64,000 nucleotides of DNA from Klebsiella aerogenes (lineage in GTDB: Bacteria; Pseudomonadota; Gammaproteobacteria; Enterobacterales; Enterobacteriaceae). The stretch spans positions 4,400,422 through 4,464,421 of the forward strand of contig CP119076.1 in assembly GCA_029027985.1 (NCBI GenBank), in the 5' to 3' direction. Shown here piece by piece: positions 44,044-54,826 of the stretch. The notes below the pieces were generated by a model, which was not told where the DNA came from, searched no databases, and saw only the letters and a list, made by a program, of their open reading frames with translations. The translations under genes and the position numbers were made by a program. The number at the start of each line of letters is the position of its first letter. The first letter of the stretch is position 1.

Positions 44044-45042
44044 ATGAAAACGTTAGGTGAATTTATTGTCGAAAAGCAGCACGAGTTCTCCCACGCTACC
44101 GGTGAGCTGACTGCTTTGTTGTCGGCAATAAAATTGGGCGCCAAGATCATCCACCGCGATATCAATAAGGCCGGTCTGGTCGATATCCTGGGTGCCAGCG
44201 GTGCGGAAAACGTTCAGGGAGAAGTTCAGCAGAAGCTGGACCTGTTCGCGAATGAAAAATTAAAAGCTGCACTGCGCGCACGTGATATCGTCGCCGGGAT
44301 CGCCTCTGAAGAAGAAGATGAAATCGTGGTCTTCGAAGGATGCGAACACGCCAAATACGTTGTGCTGATGGATCCGCTGGATGGTTCCTCCAACATTGAC
44401 GTCAACGTCTCCGTGGGGACTATCTTCTCTATTTACCGCCGCGTGACGCCGGTGGGTACGCCAGTCACCGAAGAAGATTTCCTGCAGCCGGGCAACAAAC
44501 AGGTTGCTGCGGGCTACGTGGTTTACGGCTCGTCGACCATGCTGGTCTACACCACCGGCTGCGGCGTTCACGCCTTCACCTATGACCCTTCGCTCGGCGT
44601 GTTCTGCCTGAGCCAGGAGCGTATGCGCTTCCCGACGAAAGGCCAGACCTACTCCATCAACGAAGGCAACTACATCAAGTTCCCGATGGGCGTGAAGAAG
44701 TACATCAAGTACTGCCAGGAAGAAGACAAAGAGACCCAACGCCCGTACACCTCACGCTATATCGGATCTCTGGTGGCCGACTTCCACCGCAACCTGCTGA
44801 AAGGCGGTATCTATCTGTATCCAAGCACCGCCAGCCACCCGCAAGGGAAACTGCGCCTGCTGTACGAATGCAACCCGATGGCGATGCTGGCGGAGCAAGC
44901 GGGCGGCAAGGCCAGCGATGGTAAAGAGCGGATCCTCGATATCATCCCGGAAAGCCTGCACCAGCGTCGTTCGTTCTTCGTCGGCAACGACCACATGGTA
45001 GAAGACGTCGAGAACTTCATTAAAGAGTTCCCGGACGCTTAA
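44044..45042 (+). CDS. fbp: Fructose-1,6-bisphosphatase, class 1
   Basis: 332 aa, equal to E. coli Fbp. Gluconeogenic enzyme hydrolysing fructose-1,6-bisphosphate, inhibited by AMP and activated by PEP or citrate in E. coli. The metal-binding motif [10 protein letters not shown] lies near residue 110, an acidic EEEDE stretch near 80-84, and the sugar-phosphate site around [19 protein letters not shown] at 43994-43999 is a possible -10. Start after GGGAACGAGTT. Confidence 0.96.
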   Translation: MKTLGEFIVEKQHEFSHATGELTALLSAIKLGAKIIHRDINKAGLVDILGASGAENVQGEVQQKLDLFANEKLKAALRARDIVAGIASEEEDEIVVFEGCEHAKYVVLMDPLDGSSNIDVNVSVGTIFSIYRRVTPVGTPVTEEDFLQPGNKQVAAGYVVYGSSTMLVYTTGCGVHAFTYDPSLGVFCLSQERMRFPTKGQTYSINEGNYIKFPMGVKKYIKYCQEEDKETQRPYTSRYIGSLVADFHRNLLKGGIYLYPSTASHPQGKLRLLYECNPMAMLAEQAGGKASDGKERILDIIPESLHQRRSFFVGNDHMVEDVENFIKEFPDA

Positions 45043-45086
45043 TCCCTACCTTCCCTTCCCGCCTCGCGGGGAGGGAGCGCCTCCCG

Positions 45087-46085
45087 CTAGCGATTCACCG
45101 CCCCGCCCACGCGAGTCACCGTCGCATTTTGTCGATTCTCCCACAGCACCGTCAGCCCGCGCTGCAACGCAATAAAGATAAACAGCAGGATGCCGATGGC
45201 GATTTTCGTCCACCAGGAACTGAGCGTACCGTCGAAGTTAATGTAGGTCTGAATCAGCCCCTGAATCGCTACGCCGAAGAGCGTCCCCAGCACTGTCCCA
45301 ACGCCGCCGCTGAGCAGCGTGCCGCCAATCACCACCGAGGCGATAGCATCCAACTCCACGCCGACGCCCGCTAGCGCGTAACCGGCCTGGGTATAGATGG
45401 AAAAGACGATCCCGGCGAGCGTCGCCAAACCGGTCGACAGCATATAGATACGGATAGTCGTGCTGCGGGTTGAAATGCCCATCAGGTTCGCCGAGGCCGC
45501 GCTGCCGCCAATGGCGTAGACCTGGTTACCAAAGCGGGTGCGGTGGGCAAGGAACATCCCCAGCACGACCACCAGCAGCATGAGTAGCCCCATCGCGCTC
45601 AGACGACCGCCGCCGGGAATAGTCCACGCCAGCCCCGACAGATTGTCATATAGCGGATGGTCAATCGGAATCGACTCTTCCGAGACCAGATAGCTGACGC
45701 CACGCAGGAAAAACATCCCGGCGAGGGTGATGATAAACGCCGGAATTTTCAGCGCGTCGATCAGCAGCCCCATGAACGCACCGAAGGCACAGCCCATCGC
45801 CAGCACCAGCGGAAACGCCAGCAGCGGCGAAATCCCCCAAAAGCCGATCGCTTTGGCAAGGAACACCCCGGTGAAGGCAATCACCGACCCCACCGACAGG
45901 TCGATGCCGCCGCTGAGGATCACAAAGGTCATGCCGACAGCGATGATCCCCAGGAAGGCGTTATCGGTCAGAATATTGCAAATCACTCGCGTCGAAGCAA
46001 AGCCAGGAAACTGAGTCAGGCAGTAGAGATAGCCCAACACGAACACCGCCAGGGTGATCATTAAAGGCAAATTACGTTTTATCAC
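45087..46085 (-). CDS. yjfF: Galactofuranose ABC transporter permease YjfF
   Basis: 332 aa permease with about ten membrane segments and the family signature GGIDLSVGSVIAFTG (about 59-73). With YtfT it forms the channel of the YtfQRT-YjfF importer, which in E. coli carries galactofuranose. Its start overlaps the ytfT end by 14 bp. Last gene of the operon; a GC-rich inverted repeat near 45050-45077 separates it from convergent fbp. Confidence 0.93.
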   Translation of the reverse strand: MIKRNLPLMITLAVFVLGYLYCLTQFPGFASTRVICNILTDNAFLGIIAVGMTFVILSGGIDLSVGSVIAFTGVFLAKAIGFWGISPLLAFPLVLAMGCAFGAFMGLLIDALKIPAFIITLAGMFFLRGVSYLVSEESIPIDHPLYDNLSGLAWTIPGGGRLSAMGLLMLLVVVLGMFLAHRTRFGNQVYAIGGSAASANLMGISTRSTTIRIYMLSTGLATLAGIVFSIYTQAGYALAGVGVELDAIASVVIGGTLLSGGVGTVLGTLFGVAIQGLIQTYINFDGTLSSWWTKIAIGILLFIFIALQRGLTVLWENRQNATVTRVGGAVNR

Positions 46086-47097
46086 GGCCGCGTACCCCTT
46101 TCAGTAGACTGATAAAGCGCGGCGACTGAACAATCAGCACGCACAGCACCACCACCGCTTTCACCACCTGATTCAATTCCGGCTGGAAACCGGACAACAA
46201 AATCCCGGTGTTCATGCCCTGAATAATCAGCGCCCCGACCACCGACAGCAGCAGATTGAAGCGTCCGCCCATCAGCGACCCGCCGCCGATCACCACCGCC
46301 AGAATGGCGTCCAGCTCCAGCCACAGCCCGGCATTGTTGGCATCGGCGCCGCGAATATCCGCCGCCACGATAATACCGGCAATCGCCGCGCAGATGCCGC
46401 TTAGCACATAGGCCAGCATCACCACGATGCGGGTGTTCACCCCAGCGTTTTTCGCCGCGCGGATGTTAATCCCCACCGCTTCGATAAACATGCCGAGCGC
46501 CGTTTTACGGGTAAACAGCCAGAACAACAGTAGCGTAAGTACGGCGATGATGACCGGCGTCGGCAACAGCATCAGCGATCCGCTGCCGAGCCACGCCAGC
46601 GACGGCGAATCAAAGGTGACGATCTGTCCGGCAGTAATCAGCTGCGCGACGCCGCGCCCGGCGACCATCAGGATCAGGGTGGCGACAAACGGCTGGATCT
46701 TCAGCACCGCCACCAGAATACCGTTCCACAGGCCAGCCAGCGCCCCCGCCCCCAGCGAGGCAAGCAACACCACCGGCAGGCTGTGGCCAGCGACGGTCAT
46801 CGAAGCCGCGGTCGCCCCGGCGATGGCCATCACCGCGCCGACCGACAGGTCGATACCGCCGGTGGCGATTACCAGCGTCATCCCGATCGCCAACAGCGCC
46901 ACCGGCGCCGCGCGATTAAGAATATCGATCGGGCTACCAAACAGCCGTCCTTCCTGCAGCACCACCTGGAAGAAATGCGGCGCGACCAGGCTATCTACCG
47001 CCAGCACCAGCAGCAGAGCGATAATTTGCGGCATGCCTTTTGGCCAGTTAAAGCGCCGTTTCGGCTGTCCGCTTTGCGGTACGGTTCTGGGCATCAT
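46072..47097 (-). CDS. ytfT: Galactofuranose ABC transporter permease YtfT
   Basis: 341 aa, matching E. coli YtfT in length and sequence. It carries the BPD_transp_2 signature GGIDLSVGAVMAIAG and about ten membrane segments. The start at 47097 (MMPRT) follows AAGGAG; the frame open to 47118 runs into ytfR. Eleven bp separate it from the ytfR stop. Confidence 0.94.
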   Translation of the reverse strand: MMPRTVPQSGQPKRRFNWPKGMPQIIALLLVLAVDSLVAPHFFQVVLQEGRLFGSPIDILNRAAPVALLAIGMTLVIATGGIDLSVGAVMAIAGATAASMTVAGHSLPVVLLASLGAGALAGLWNGILVAVLKIQPFVATLILMVAGRGVAQLITAGQIVTFDSPSLAWLGSGSLMLLPTPVIIAVLTLLLFWLFTRKTALGMFIEAVGINIRAAKNAGVNTRIVVMLAYVLSGICAAIAGIIVAADIRGADANNAGLWLELDAILAVVIGGGSLMGGRFNLLLSVVGALIIQGMNTGILLSGFQPELNQVVKAVVVLCVLIVQSPRFISLLKGVRGRDKT

Positions 47098-47107
47098 GCA
47101 GGGCTCC

Positions 47108-48610
47108 TTATGCCGCAATCGCGTTCATGATTGCCGGGACCGATAGCTCGGCAAGCGGAATTTCCGCTACCTGCCGGCGATCGCGCATGATAATCACCCG
47201 GTCGGCGTAGCCCACCAGTTCCTCCAGTTCGGAGGAGATAACCAGCAGCGCCAGGCCATCGGCGCAGAGGGTTTCAATCAGGCGGATAATCTCGGCGTGA
47301 GCGCCGACGTCGATACCGCGCGTCGGCTCATCGAGGATCAAGAACTGCGGTTTAGTCAGCAGCCAGCGCGATAGCAGCACCTTCTGCTGGTTGCCGCCGG
47401 AGAGAAATTCAACGGGCTGCTCGGCGCTGGGAGTACGAATACCCAGTTGGCGAATAAAACGTTCGGCGATCTCGTGTTGTTCACGACGCGAGATCGGCCG
47501 CAACCAACCGCGCTGCGCCTGCAGCGCCAGTACGATATTTTCACGCACCGACGCTGCGGCGATAATGCCGTCGGTTTTCCGGTCTTCCGGGCAAAAGCCG
47601 ATACCGAGACAGGAGGCCTGGTGCGGTGAACGCAGCGTTTGCGGCTTGCCTTTGATCCACGCTTTACCGCTGTCAGCGGGCTTGATGCCGAAGATCACCT
47701 CCGCCGTTTCGGTACGCCCGGATCCCAGCAGCCCGGCCAAACCGACGATTTCCCCTGGCCGTACCTGCAGATCGAACGGCGCGATCGTCCCCTTCTTGCC
47801 AAAATCTTCAAACGCCGCTACCGGTTTATCGCTCAGCAGCGTGCGTCCGGCGCGCTGCAGGGCCTGGTGATCCAGTTCACGGCCCAGCATCATTTTTACC
47901 AGCTCAATCTGCGGCAGCTCGCGGGTTTCCCGACAGCCGACGAAACCGCCGTTACGCAGCACGGTAATGCGGTCGCTCACGGCGTAGACCTGGTCGAGAA
48001 AGTGGGTGACGAAAATCAGGCTGACGCCGCTATCGCGCAACTGGCGCATGAGAGTAAACAGCATCTCCACCTCCTGGGTATCCAGGCTGGCGGTGGGTTC
48101 ATCGAGGATCAGCACCTTTGCCGACAGATCGATAGCCCGGCAGATCGCGACAATTTGCTGCATCGCCACCGAAAAGCGGTTCAGCGGCTCGCGCACATCG
48201 AGGGAGAATCCGTAGGAGGCCATCAGCGCGGCGGCGCGCTTTTCCATCTCTTTGCGCCGTAGCAGGCCAAAACGCTTCGGCTCGCGGCCAATAAACAGAT
48301 TATCCGCCACCGACATATTCGGCAGCAGATTGACCTCCTGGTAGACCGTGCCGATGCCCAACTGCTGAGCGTGGGCGGTGTTTTTCGGCGAAATTTGCTG
48401 CCCTTCCAGCCAGATCGCTCCGCGTTCGGCGTGGTAAACGCCGGTGAGCGCCTTAATCAGCGTCGATTTTCCCGCGCCGTTTTCGCCCAACAGAGCCATG
48501 ATTTCGCCGCGCCGCAGGCTGAAGTTGACGTTATCCAGCGCTTTGACGCCGGGAAAGAATTTGCTTAATCCTTCGGTGCGGAGGATTTCCTGATGTTGGT
48601 CGGTGGTCAT
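47108..48610 (-). CDS. ytfR: Galactofuranose ABC transporter ATP-binding protein YtfR
   Basis: 500 aa with two fused ABC domains as in RbsA/MglA. The first has Walker A LGENGAGKST (about residue 40) and Walker B LILDEPTAS; the second has a degenerate Walker A LLGSGRTETA and intact signature LSGGNQQK with LILDEPTRGID. Such asymmetry is normal for sugar importers. Translation start at 48610. Confidence 0.95.
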   Translation of the reverse strand: MTTDQHQEILRTEGLSKFFPGVKALDNVNFSLRRGEIMALLGENGAGKSTLIKALTGVYHAERGAIWLEGQQISPKNTAHAQQLGIGTVYQEVNLLPNMSVADNLFIGREPKRFGLLRRKEMEKRAAALMASYGFSLDVREPLNRFSVAMQQIVAICRAIDLSAKVLILDEPTASLDTQEVEMLFTLMRQLRDSGVSLIFVTHFLDQVYAVSDRITVLRNGGFVGCRETRELPQIELVKMMLGRELDHQALQRAGRTLLSDKPVAAFEDFGKKGTIAPFDLQVRPGEIVGLAGLLGSGRTETAEVIFGIKPADSGKAWIKGKPQTLRSPHQASCLGIGFCPEDRKTDGIIAAASVRENIVLALQAQRGWLRPISRREQHEIAERFIRQLGIRTPSAEQPVEFLSGGNQQKVLLSRWLLTKPQFLILDEPTRGIDVGAHAEIIRLIETLCADGLALLVISSELEELVGYADRVIIMRDRRQVAEIPLAELSVPAIMNAIAA

Positions 48611-48627
48611 GGTTCCCCCTGCATCAC

Positions 48628-48699
48628 GCCGGATGGCGCTACGCTTATCCGGCCTACAAAAGAGCGTAATGTAGGCCGGGCAAGCGCAGCGCCCCCGGC
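48628..48699. repeat. BIME between ytfQ and ytfR
   Basis: A REP at 48628-48653 (GCCGGATGGCGCTACGCTTA then TCCGGC) and an inverted partner at 48675-48699 (GCCGGGCAAGCGCAGCGCCC then CCGGC) lie between the binding protein and ATPase genes. This is the usual place for a REP that lets the binding protein be made in excess. Confidence 0.88.
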
Positions 48700-48713
48700 A
48701 TTTTCATGAAGGC

Positions 48714-49670
48714 TTAGTAGCCCATATTTTTCTTCTTCTCTAACTCCTCTTTCGCCGTATCCGGCAGGTAGAGAGTCGATTTGGTGATGGTCAGCTTCTC
48801 AGGCAGCGTGCCGTCTTTTTTGTATTTCTCCAGCGCATCGAACGCCGGGCCGGCCATGTTCGGCGTCAGCTCGACGCTGGCGTTAGCTTCACCGGCCATC
48901 ATCGCTTTATAGATATCCGGCACACCGTCGATAGAACCGGTGAGAATATCTTTGCCCGGCTTCAACCCGGCCTCTTTGATGGCCTGAATCGCGCCAATCA
49001 CCATGTCATCGTTATGGGAGAAGACCATGCAGATGTTCTTGCCGTTGTTTTCCGCTTTGATAAAGCTCTCCATCACTTCTTTGCCCTTACTGCGGGTGAA
49101 GTCGCCGGACTGCGAGCGGATAATCTTAATGTTTGGCGCTTTGGCTATCGCGTCGGCAAACCCTTTTTTGCGGTCGATGGCGACGCTGGCACCGACGGTG
49201 CCCTGTAGTTCAACGACGTTGCAAGGCTTGCCATCGACGGTTTTCACCAGCCAGTCGCCAATCAGTTGGCCTTCGAGCACATTGTTGGCGGTGACGGTCG
49301 TCATATACAGCGACTTATCTTTGACGTCGATGGAGCGGTCAAGAAGGAAGACCGGGATGTTGGCCTCTTTCGCTTCTTTCAGCACCGGCTCCCAACCGGT
49401 GGCCACCACCGGCGCGATAAAAATAGCGTCCACACCCTGAGCGATGAACGAGCGTACGGCTTTAATCTGGTTTTCCTGTTTTTGCTGGCCATCGGCGATC
49501 TTCAGGGTGATGCCGCGCTTCGTCGCTTCTTCCTTGGCAACGTTGGTTTCGGCCGCTCGCCAGCCGGATTCAGAGCCGACCTGGGAAAATCCTACGGTTA
49601 GAGGGGCAGCCATGACCATAGATGACATAGCTGCGGAAACAGCGGTAACAAGAAGTAAGCGCTTCCACAT
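48714..49670 (-). CDS. ytfQ: Galactofuranose-binding periplasmic protein YtfQ
   Basis: 318 aa with signal peptide 1-21 (MWKRLLLVTAVSAAM, cleavage after VMA). Type I periplasmic-binding fold with TVGFSQVGSESGWR at the mature start. It captures galactofuranose (and galactopyranose more weakly) in E. coli and passes it to YtfT/YjfF. First gene of the operon, preceded by a 403-bp regulatory gap shared with ppa. Confidence 0.95.
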   Translation of the reverse strand: MWKRLLLVTAVSAAMSSMVMAAPLTVGFSQVGSESGWRAAETNVAKEEATKRGITLKIADGQQKQENQIKAVRSFIAQGVDAIFIAPVVATGWEPVLKEAKEANIPVFLLDRSIDVKDKSLYMTTVTANNVLEGQLIGDWLVKTVDGKPCNVVELQGTVGASVAIDRKKGFADAIAKAPNIKIIRSQSGDFTRSKGKEVMESFIKAENNGKNICMVFSHNDDMVIGAIQAIKEAGLKPGKDILTGSIDGVPDIYKAMMAGEANASVELTPNMAGPAFDALEKYKKDGTLPEKLTITKSTLYLPDTAKEELEKKKNMGY

Positions 49671-49738
49671 AAGGTTATCCTCGTAGGGTTATTGTTGGTT
49701 AAAGCCTCACCTGCGGACAAACTATAGACAATTCGTCG

Positions 49739-49757
49739 TGTAACTGGATGCGTTACA
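49739..49757. promoter_or_regulatory. Inverted repeat in the ytfQ upstream region
   Basis: TGTAAC, 7 bp, GTTACA form a dyad 69 bp upstream of ytfQ. A TGTGA half-site on the minus strand overlaps its end (ATCACA on plus). It could be a sugar repressor or CRP-related site; the protein is not identified. Confidence 0.4.
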
Positions 49758-49893
49758 TCACACTTCGAAAAAGTGAATGGAATGTTAATTCCCCTGATGT
49801 ATCTGAGCTGAGCGTTAGTAAGGCTTCACGCCCGGCGCATTGGCCTGATAGCACGGCGAAATTTTGCGCAGAATGTGAACACAAATCCCGCCA

Positions 49894-49909
49894 ATGAAAA
49901 CGCTTACAT
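49894..49909. promoter_or_regulatory. GalR/GalS-like operator between ytfQ and ppa
   Basis: ATGAAAACGCTTACAT resembles the 16-bp GalR/GalS operator (GTGNAANCGNTTNCAC), with the central CG and A/T-rich flanks. GalR and GalS control ytfQ in E. coli. It is 224 bp from ytfQ, which is somewhat far. Confidence 0.45.
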
Positions 49910-50027
49910 TATTTTATTCAGAAAGTAGCTATGTTTATGGATTTTAAGGGTGTCTGACGACGAGGAATTCAGACATCTCCGCCCACATCAGGGGAAAAAG
50001 AAGCGAAGACATTCGATGTGAGTTGGC

Positions 50028-50033
50028 TATAAT
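50028..50033 (+). promoter_or_regulatory. ppa -10 element
   Basis: TATAAT, 40 bp before the ppa start codon. The -35 is poor. Transcription would begin about 50040. Confidence 0.6.
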
Positions 50034-50073
50034 ACCGGGCACTTGTTTGCCAAACATTTTAAAGGAAACAGAC

Positions 50074-50604
50074 ATGAGCTTACTCAACGTACCTGCGGGC
50101 AAAGAACTGCCGGAAGACATCTACGTCGTTATCGAAATCCCAGCTAACGCAGACCCAATCAAATACGAAGTCGACAAAGAGAGCGGTGCACTGTTCGTTG
50201 ACCGTTTCATGTCCACTGCGATGTTCTATCCGTGCAACTACGGCTACATCAACCACACCCTGTCCCTGGACGGCGACCCGGTTGACGTACTGGTCCCGAC
50301 TCCGTACCCGCTGGAACCTGGTTCAGTGATCCGCTGCCGTCCGGTTGGCGTCCTGAAAATGACCGACGAATCCGGTGAAGACGCCAAACTGGTTGCGGTA
50401 CCGCACACCAAGCTGAGCAAAGAATACGATCACATCAAAGATGTGAACGACCTGCCGGAACTGCTGAAAGCACAGATCACCCACTTCTTCGAGCACTACA
50501 AAGATCTGGAAAAAGGCAAGTGGGTTAAAGTCGACGGTTGGGACAATGCTGAAGCCGCTAAAGCTGAAATCATTGCTTCCTTCGAGCGCGCTAAACAGAA
50601 GTAA
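50074..50604 (+). CDS. ppa: Inorganic pyrophosphatase
   Basis: 176 aa, the length of E. coli Ppa. An essential cytosolic hexamer hydrolysing pyrophosphate to phosphate. The family signature DGDPVDVLV (metal-binding aspartates) is near residues 66-74; further acidic ligands follow at [10 protein letters not shown] (about 97-106). The upstream in-frame ATG at 50023 is rejected: AAAGGAAA precedes 50074 and the family begins [10 protein letters not shown]. Confidence 0.97.
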   Translation: MSLLNVPAGKELPEDIYVVIEIPANADPIKYEVDKESGALFVDRFMSTAMFYPCNYGYINHTLSLDGDPVDVLVPTPYPLEPGSVIRCRPVGVLKMTDESGEDAKLVAVPHTKLSKEYDHIKDVNDLPELLKAQITHFFEHYKDLEKGKWVKVDGWDNAEAAKAEIIASFERAKQK

Positions 50605-50622
50605 TTCTGTTTCTCCGCGAAT

Positions 50623-50650
50623 AAAAACACCGCCGAAGGCGGTGTTTTTA
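50623..50650 (+). terminator. ppa intrinsic terminator
   Basis: AAAAACACCGCC / GGCGGTGTTTTTA around a GAA loop, with T5 at the end. Confidence 0.92.
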
Positions 50651-50664
50651 TTTGTGCCGGTCGG

Positions 50665-50695
50665 TAAAAAACAACGCCACCCGAAGGTGGCGTTG
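50665..50695 (-). terminator. Terminator of the tamA-tamB-ytfP operon
   Basis: CAACGCCACC (50672-50681) and GGTGGCGTTG (50686-50695) form a perfect 10-bp stem, followed on the minus strand by TTTTTT. It stands back to back with the ppa terminator. Confidence 0.9.
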
Positions 50696-50705
50696 CCGTT
50701 TTCAA

Positions 50706-51047
50706 TTACTGGTCTCTGTCCAACCAGTTTCCGCTCTCAATCTGCGCAAACCCCTCGACGGAGCGCTGATAGACATACATCCATGCGCTGCCGTAAGGCG
50801 TTTGGATCAGATGACGTGCGTATTCACCGCCCTTGGAACGCAGCGCATCCAGTTCGGCCAGCGTCGATGCGTCGATGCGATACACTTCACCATGTACTGT
50901 GCCCTTTCCCGGCACCGCGCCTGGATAGTGGCCCAGGCTGTACAGCTGATAATCATCGACACTATGAGCGCCCAGCAACTGGGCGTTGGTCATCCAGTGG
51001 CTGTTGCCTTGTTTGCGTCGTAAACTGCCGTAAACAAATATTCGCAT
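50706..51047 (-). CDS. ytfP: Gamma-glutamylcyclotransferase-fold protein YtfP
   Basis: 113 aa, as E. coli YtfP. GGCT/AIG2 fold: the start MRIFVYGSLRRKQGN includes the conserved YGSL that binds the gamma-glutamyl group in relatives, and Glu in KGGEYARHL (near residue 75) matches the catalytic acid position. The true substrate is not established. It follows tamB by 2 bp and is likely cotranscribed with tamAB. Confidence 0.92.
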   Translation of the reverse strand: MRIFVYGSLRRKQGNSHWMTNAQLLGAHSVDDYQLYSLGHYPGAVPGKGTVHGEVYRIDASTLAELDALRSKGGEYARHLIQTPYGSAWMYVYQRSVEGFAQIESGNWLDRDQ

Positions 51048-51049
51048 TG

Positions 51050-54000
51050 CTAAAACTCAAACTGATAGAGCAAATCGAGAGCCTGGTCTACGCCAGACAC
51101 CGCTTCCATATATAGCTTAGGCATCAGGCGATAACGCAGGGTGAGCGTCGCCAGGGAGTCGAAGATGCCGACGCCGTATTTTACCTGAAGACCTGGCAGC
51201 ACATAGCCGCTGACCACCACCTGGGAGGAGTCGCCTACCCCCTGGGTATCCAGCGCCAAATTGCTTACGCCAAACGTCTCGCCGATTTTACCCACAACCT
51301 GACCACTTTGTGCAACCCCCATTCCAATAAGCATTGAGGTCATTGCCGCACTATCGCTCTGTCCACTGCTCAAACCCTGGCCGCGCAGCAGATAAGAAAG
51401 CGCTTCCTGCTGAGACATAACCGGGTCGGAGAAGATCTCCGCTTTAGGCTGATCGGCAGATCCTGTGACGCGAACGCCAGCAATCACGTCGTCTTCGGTG
51501 GCATCCGGGTTACGAATGGCTTCGATGTTGAGCAACGGCTGATCCGGCGGGCCGGAGAACAGCAGCTCGCCTTTCCGGACGATCAGATCCTGACCATAGG
51601 CGTGGAAGCGACCGTCCGGAATATTGATCTGTCCGTTCAGCCCCAGGCCTTGTTTATCCTGCGCCACTTTCAGATCGCCGGTCAGACGCGCTTTCAGGCC
51701 AAACGCCTCCAGACGCACGTTGTTGCCGACGTGAATCGTCAGGTTACTGTTGATTGGGATCCCAGCGCTCTGTTTCTGAATCGGCTGCAGGTTTTTATCC
51801 AGCATCACTTCATCAGACGACACGCCAACGGCGCTCTCTGGTACCTCATTCACGACGATACGCGCCCAGGGAATGTCAACGTTGCCATCAAGGTTAAACG
51901 CGCTTGGCGTGGCGGTAAAGACCACGTCCGGAGAAACATCCAGCCGTACCATCGGCGGTACGGTGATGCGCACCCGACTGCCCTTCGCCGCAATCTGCGC
52001 TCGCCAGTTGTCGATTTGCGTCCAATCGGCGTTGCCGCTCAGCGCAATGTGCCCTTGTTTGGTATTCACTGTCCCTTGCAGGGTGGAGCGAGTACCGTCG
52101 AAGTTCATCGACAGTTGGCTCGGCTGCATATCAAACGGCATAAAGTTGCCGTCGATATCGATGCCGTTCAGCTGCATCTGGCCAAACAGCTGCGGGTTCT
52201 GTACATCGCCGCCGAGGCGCAGGCGCGCATTGAGCTTGCCTTCAGCTTTTTCGCCGCGCTCGAAGATCGGGTTAATCATCGCCAGCGAGAAATTGCTGAT
52301 GTTGACATTGCCGCCGAGATTACGTCGCCCCTGCGGATCGGTCACTTCCACCTGACCATCGAACTGACCGTTGTTGGTCAGGCGAATCAACCAGCCCAAC
52401 TGCGCGCGATTATTATGCAGATCGGCGCTGAGGTTCAGGGTATCAAAGGCTACCGGCAGCGGCGCGTCGTTGACCGCCTGGGTAACTTTGACGTTGCGAC
52501 CACTGAGGGTCACCTTGCCCTGCGGCAGCCCCTCTTTGGTAGTGTCCCAACTGACGTCGGCGTTGCCGCTAAATACGCCGCTGGCCTGAGTCGCTTCCGG
52601 CATAAACGGTTTCAGCATCGCCAGATCGAAACGGTTGAGGTTGACGACCGCGTGCCCGCTGGCGCCAGCATCGATAGTCTGCGGCACACACAGCTCAGCG
52701 TTCGGGTTGCTCCAGCAGTGCGGCCCGATGCTGATTTTTTGTTCCAGGTTACGGTAATCCAACGCCATGTTACGCGTCAGCGCCACCGGACCGACCGGCG
52801 TCTGGAAGCGGGTATTGCTCAGCGTGCCTTTCCAGCGTTCCTCTTTACGATCGAAGCTGCCCGCCAGCGTTAGCTGGCCGGAAACCGGTTCGCCCTGCAC
52901 GCGCAGCTGCAAATCGTGCTGCTTTTCGGTACCTTTGGCGTTCAGCTGCACCAGGCTGATGTTCACCCCCGGCTGGCTGATGCGATCGACGCGGACATCG
53001 AGATTGCCGCCAATCTGATCGCTGGATTTGACGTCGCCTTTGACATTGACTTGCGCGACCGTCAGCTCCTGCCAGCGCAGCGCGCGGGCGGTGATATCCG
53101 CCAGCAGCTGCGGCGCGTCGATAGTGCCGCGCACTTTCAGCAGCCCTTTCGCCGTACCGCCAAGCCCTGGTAGGGCGTTATCGAGGTGCGGGGCGTCGAT
53201 GGTAGCGTCAAGGTTGAGATCTTTCACCCCCAGCTCGCCTTTCACGTCGGCGCTGTTCGGGCCCAGCGCCAGATGCAGACCCGGCACTTTCCACTGCATA
53301 TAGCTGTTGCCCTGCAGCGAACCGTGGACATCCACTTTGTTTTGTTTCACGTTGCCGGTGATCTTCAGCTCAGGAACCGCCATCTGCCAGCTGCTGCCGT
53401 ACAGGCTGCCCTGGGTTTTGATAATCCCGTTCAGCTTCGAGGGCCAATCCGGCACCTCTTTAGCGGTGTTAATGCCGTCGAGAGTCAACTCGCCGCGCCA
53501 GCTGATCGCCTGCTGCCAGTCGAGCAGCGCTTTCAGTTCGGTTTTCCCCTCCAGCGCCGCCACGGTCAGCTTATCAAGATTGACCTGCTGCTCGTTGCCT
53601 TTGGCGTTAAGAGTAATTTTGGCTGGCGGCAGCGATTGGCCTTTCACCGCGGTGCTCAGCGCCATGGTGTAGTCGGTCATCTTACCGCTGAATTTCAACA
53701 ATAAATCATCTGCCTGGAACTGTTTTTCGCCGGTAAATGGCCAGTACAGCTGCTTACTCTTCACTTCCATATTCAGCGGCAGCCCGGCTTCCGCCAGTTG
53801 CGCTTCGGCGCGCAGCGTCATCGCCACCGAGCCTGCCAGATCCACGCCGACCTGCAGCGTCTTGCGCAGCTCGCCGCCCACTTTCAGCTTCACCTTCTCG
53901 CCTTTCAGCGGGTCAATGTTCAGCGTACTGTCGAGCGTAATATCGACCGGCCAGTTATCCTGCAGCTGCGCGGTCCCGGAGGCCTTGACTTTGCCCTGGT

Positions 54001-54826
54001 CGGAATCAACATCCAGCGCGTCGAGTTTCATCTGTCCGTCGATGCTGCTGACCTTCAGCAGCAGGTTGTAGACGGTCATATCGGTGTCGCCGGTCAGGCG
54101 CAGCTGTTCGCCGCGGAACTCCTGAATATTGAGGTTCAGCGGCAGATGCACGTCGACCATCTCCGGCAGCACCGGTTTCGAGAACAGATCTTTCATCGTC
54201 TCGCCGAGCGGTTTTTCTTCCGGTTTCGGATGGTCAATCTTCGGTTCCACCACTTGCTCCTGCGCCACTTTCGCCACCTTCGGCAGCGCGATAAGCAGCC
54301 CCTGCAGCGAGGTCGGCGTCAGAGTCAGGTTCTTTTCCTGCCAGTGCAAACCGGTGGAGAAATCACGCAGCGAAACGGCAGTGTTGTCGATTTTGACGTT
54401 GACGTTATGCAGCGCCACGCGGCTGAGGGTGATCGGATATGGCGTCGACAGGTTCAGCGGCCCGGTATTTTCTTCCGCGACCGGCGCCGACGGCGGCATT
54501 TTTTTGGTATCGATAGCGACGTAGATATCGCGCAGCGAGATGTCGTTGACGCACAGGCTGCTGTCCCACAGGCAGCGCAGCTTGACGCCGAGATGGAACT
54601 GCCCGGCGGTGACCGCCACGCCCGGCTGTTCGAAGCGCACATTCTGTAAGGTCAGATCACGCCAGCCGCCGGTAACCTTGCCGATCTCCAGCCCCGGCAC
54701 CCAACGGTCCGCCGCTTTCAACACCAGATGCAGGCCGGTAGTCGTGCCGACTAAAAAGCCAACCGCGCCGATCAGCAGCACGAAAAAGAGTAATACGCCG
54801 AGGCTTATTTTCTTCCATAAACTCAT
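51050..54826 (-). CDS. tamB: Translocation and assembly module inner-membrane subunit TamB
   Basis: 1258 aa (E. coli 1259). One N-terminal membrane anchor (about residues 7-28, [19 protein letters not shown]) and a very long periplasmic beta-taco repeat region ending in the DUF490 domain (about the last 340 residues, to DLLYQFEF). TamB spans the periplasm, meets TamA, and is implicated in phospholipid transport to the outer membrane and autotransporter assembly. Its start overlaps tamA by 4 bp (ATGA). Confidence 0.96.
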   Translation of the reverse strand: MSLWKKISLGVLLFFVLLIGAVGFLVGTTTGLHLVLKAADRWVPGLEIGKVTGGWRDLTLQNVRFEQPGVAVTAGQFHLGVKLRCLWDSSLCVNDISLRDIYVAIDTKKMPPSAPVAEENTGPLNLSTPYPITLSRVALHNVNVKIDNTAVSLRDFSTGLHWQEKNLTLTPTSLQGLLIALPKVAKVAQEQVVEPKIDHPKPEEKPLGETMKDLFSKPVLPEMVDVHLPLNLNIQEFRGEQLRLTGDTDMTVYNLLLKVSSIDGQMKLDALDVDSDQGKVKASGTAQLQDNWPVDITLDSTLNIDPLKGEKVKLKVGGELRKTLQVGVDLAGSVAMTLRAEAQLAEAGLPLNMEVKSKQLYWPFTGEKQFQADDLLLKFSGKMTDYTMALSTAVKGQSLPPAKITLNAKGNEQQVNLDKLTVAALEGKTELKALLDWQQAISWRGELTLDGINTAKEVPDWPSKLNGIIKTQGSLYGSSWQMAVPELKITGNVKQNKVDVHGSLQGNSYMQWKVPGLHLALGPNSADVKGELGVKDLNLDATIDAPHLDNALPGLGGTAKGLLKVRGTIDAPQLLADITARALRWQELTVAQVNVKGDVKSSDQIGGNLDVRVDRISQPGVNISLVQLNAKGTEKQHDLQLRVQGEPVSGQLTLAGSFDRKEERWKGTLSNTRFQTPVGPVALTRNMALDYRNLEQKISIGPHCWSNPNAELCVPQTIDAGASGHAVVNLNRFDLAMLKPFMPEATQASGVFSGNADVSWDTTKEGLPQGKVTLSGRNVKVTQAVNDAPLPVAFDTLNLSADLHNNRAQLGWLIRLTNNGQFDGQVEVTDPQGRRNLGGNVNISNFSLAMINPIFERGEKAEGKLNARLRLGGDVQNPQLFGQMQLNGIDIDGNFMPFDMQPSQLSMNFDGTRSTLQGTVNTKQGHIALSGNADWTQIDNWRAQIAAKGSRVRITVPPMVRLDVSPDVVFTATPSAFNLDGNVDIPWARIVVNEVPESAVGVSSDEVMLDKNLQPIQKQSAGIPINSNLTIHVGNNVRLEAFGLKARLTGDLKVAQDKQGLGLNGQINIPDGRFHAYGQDLIVRKGELLFSGPPDQPLLNIEAIRNPDATEDDVIAGVRVTGSADQPKAEIFSDPVMSQQEALSYLLRGQGLSSGQSDSAAMTSMLIGMGVAQSGQVVGKIGETFGVSNLALDTQGVGDSSQVVVSGYVLPGLQVKYGVGIFDSLATLTLRYRLMPKLYMEAVSGVDQALDLLYQFEF

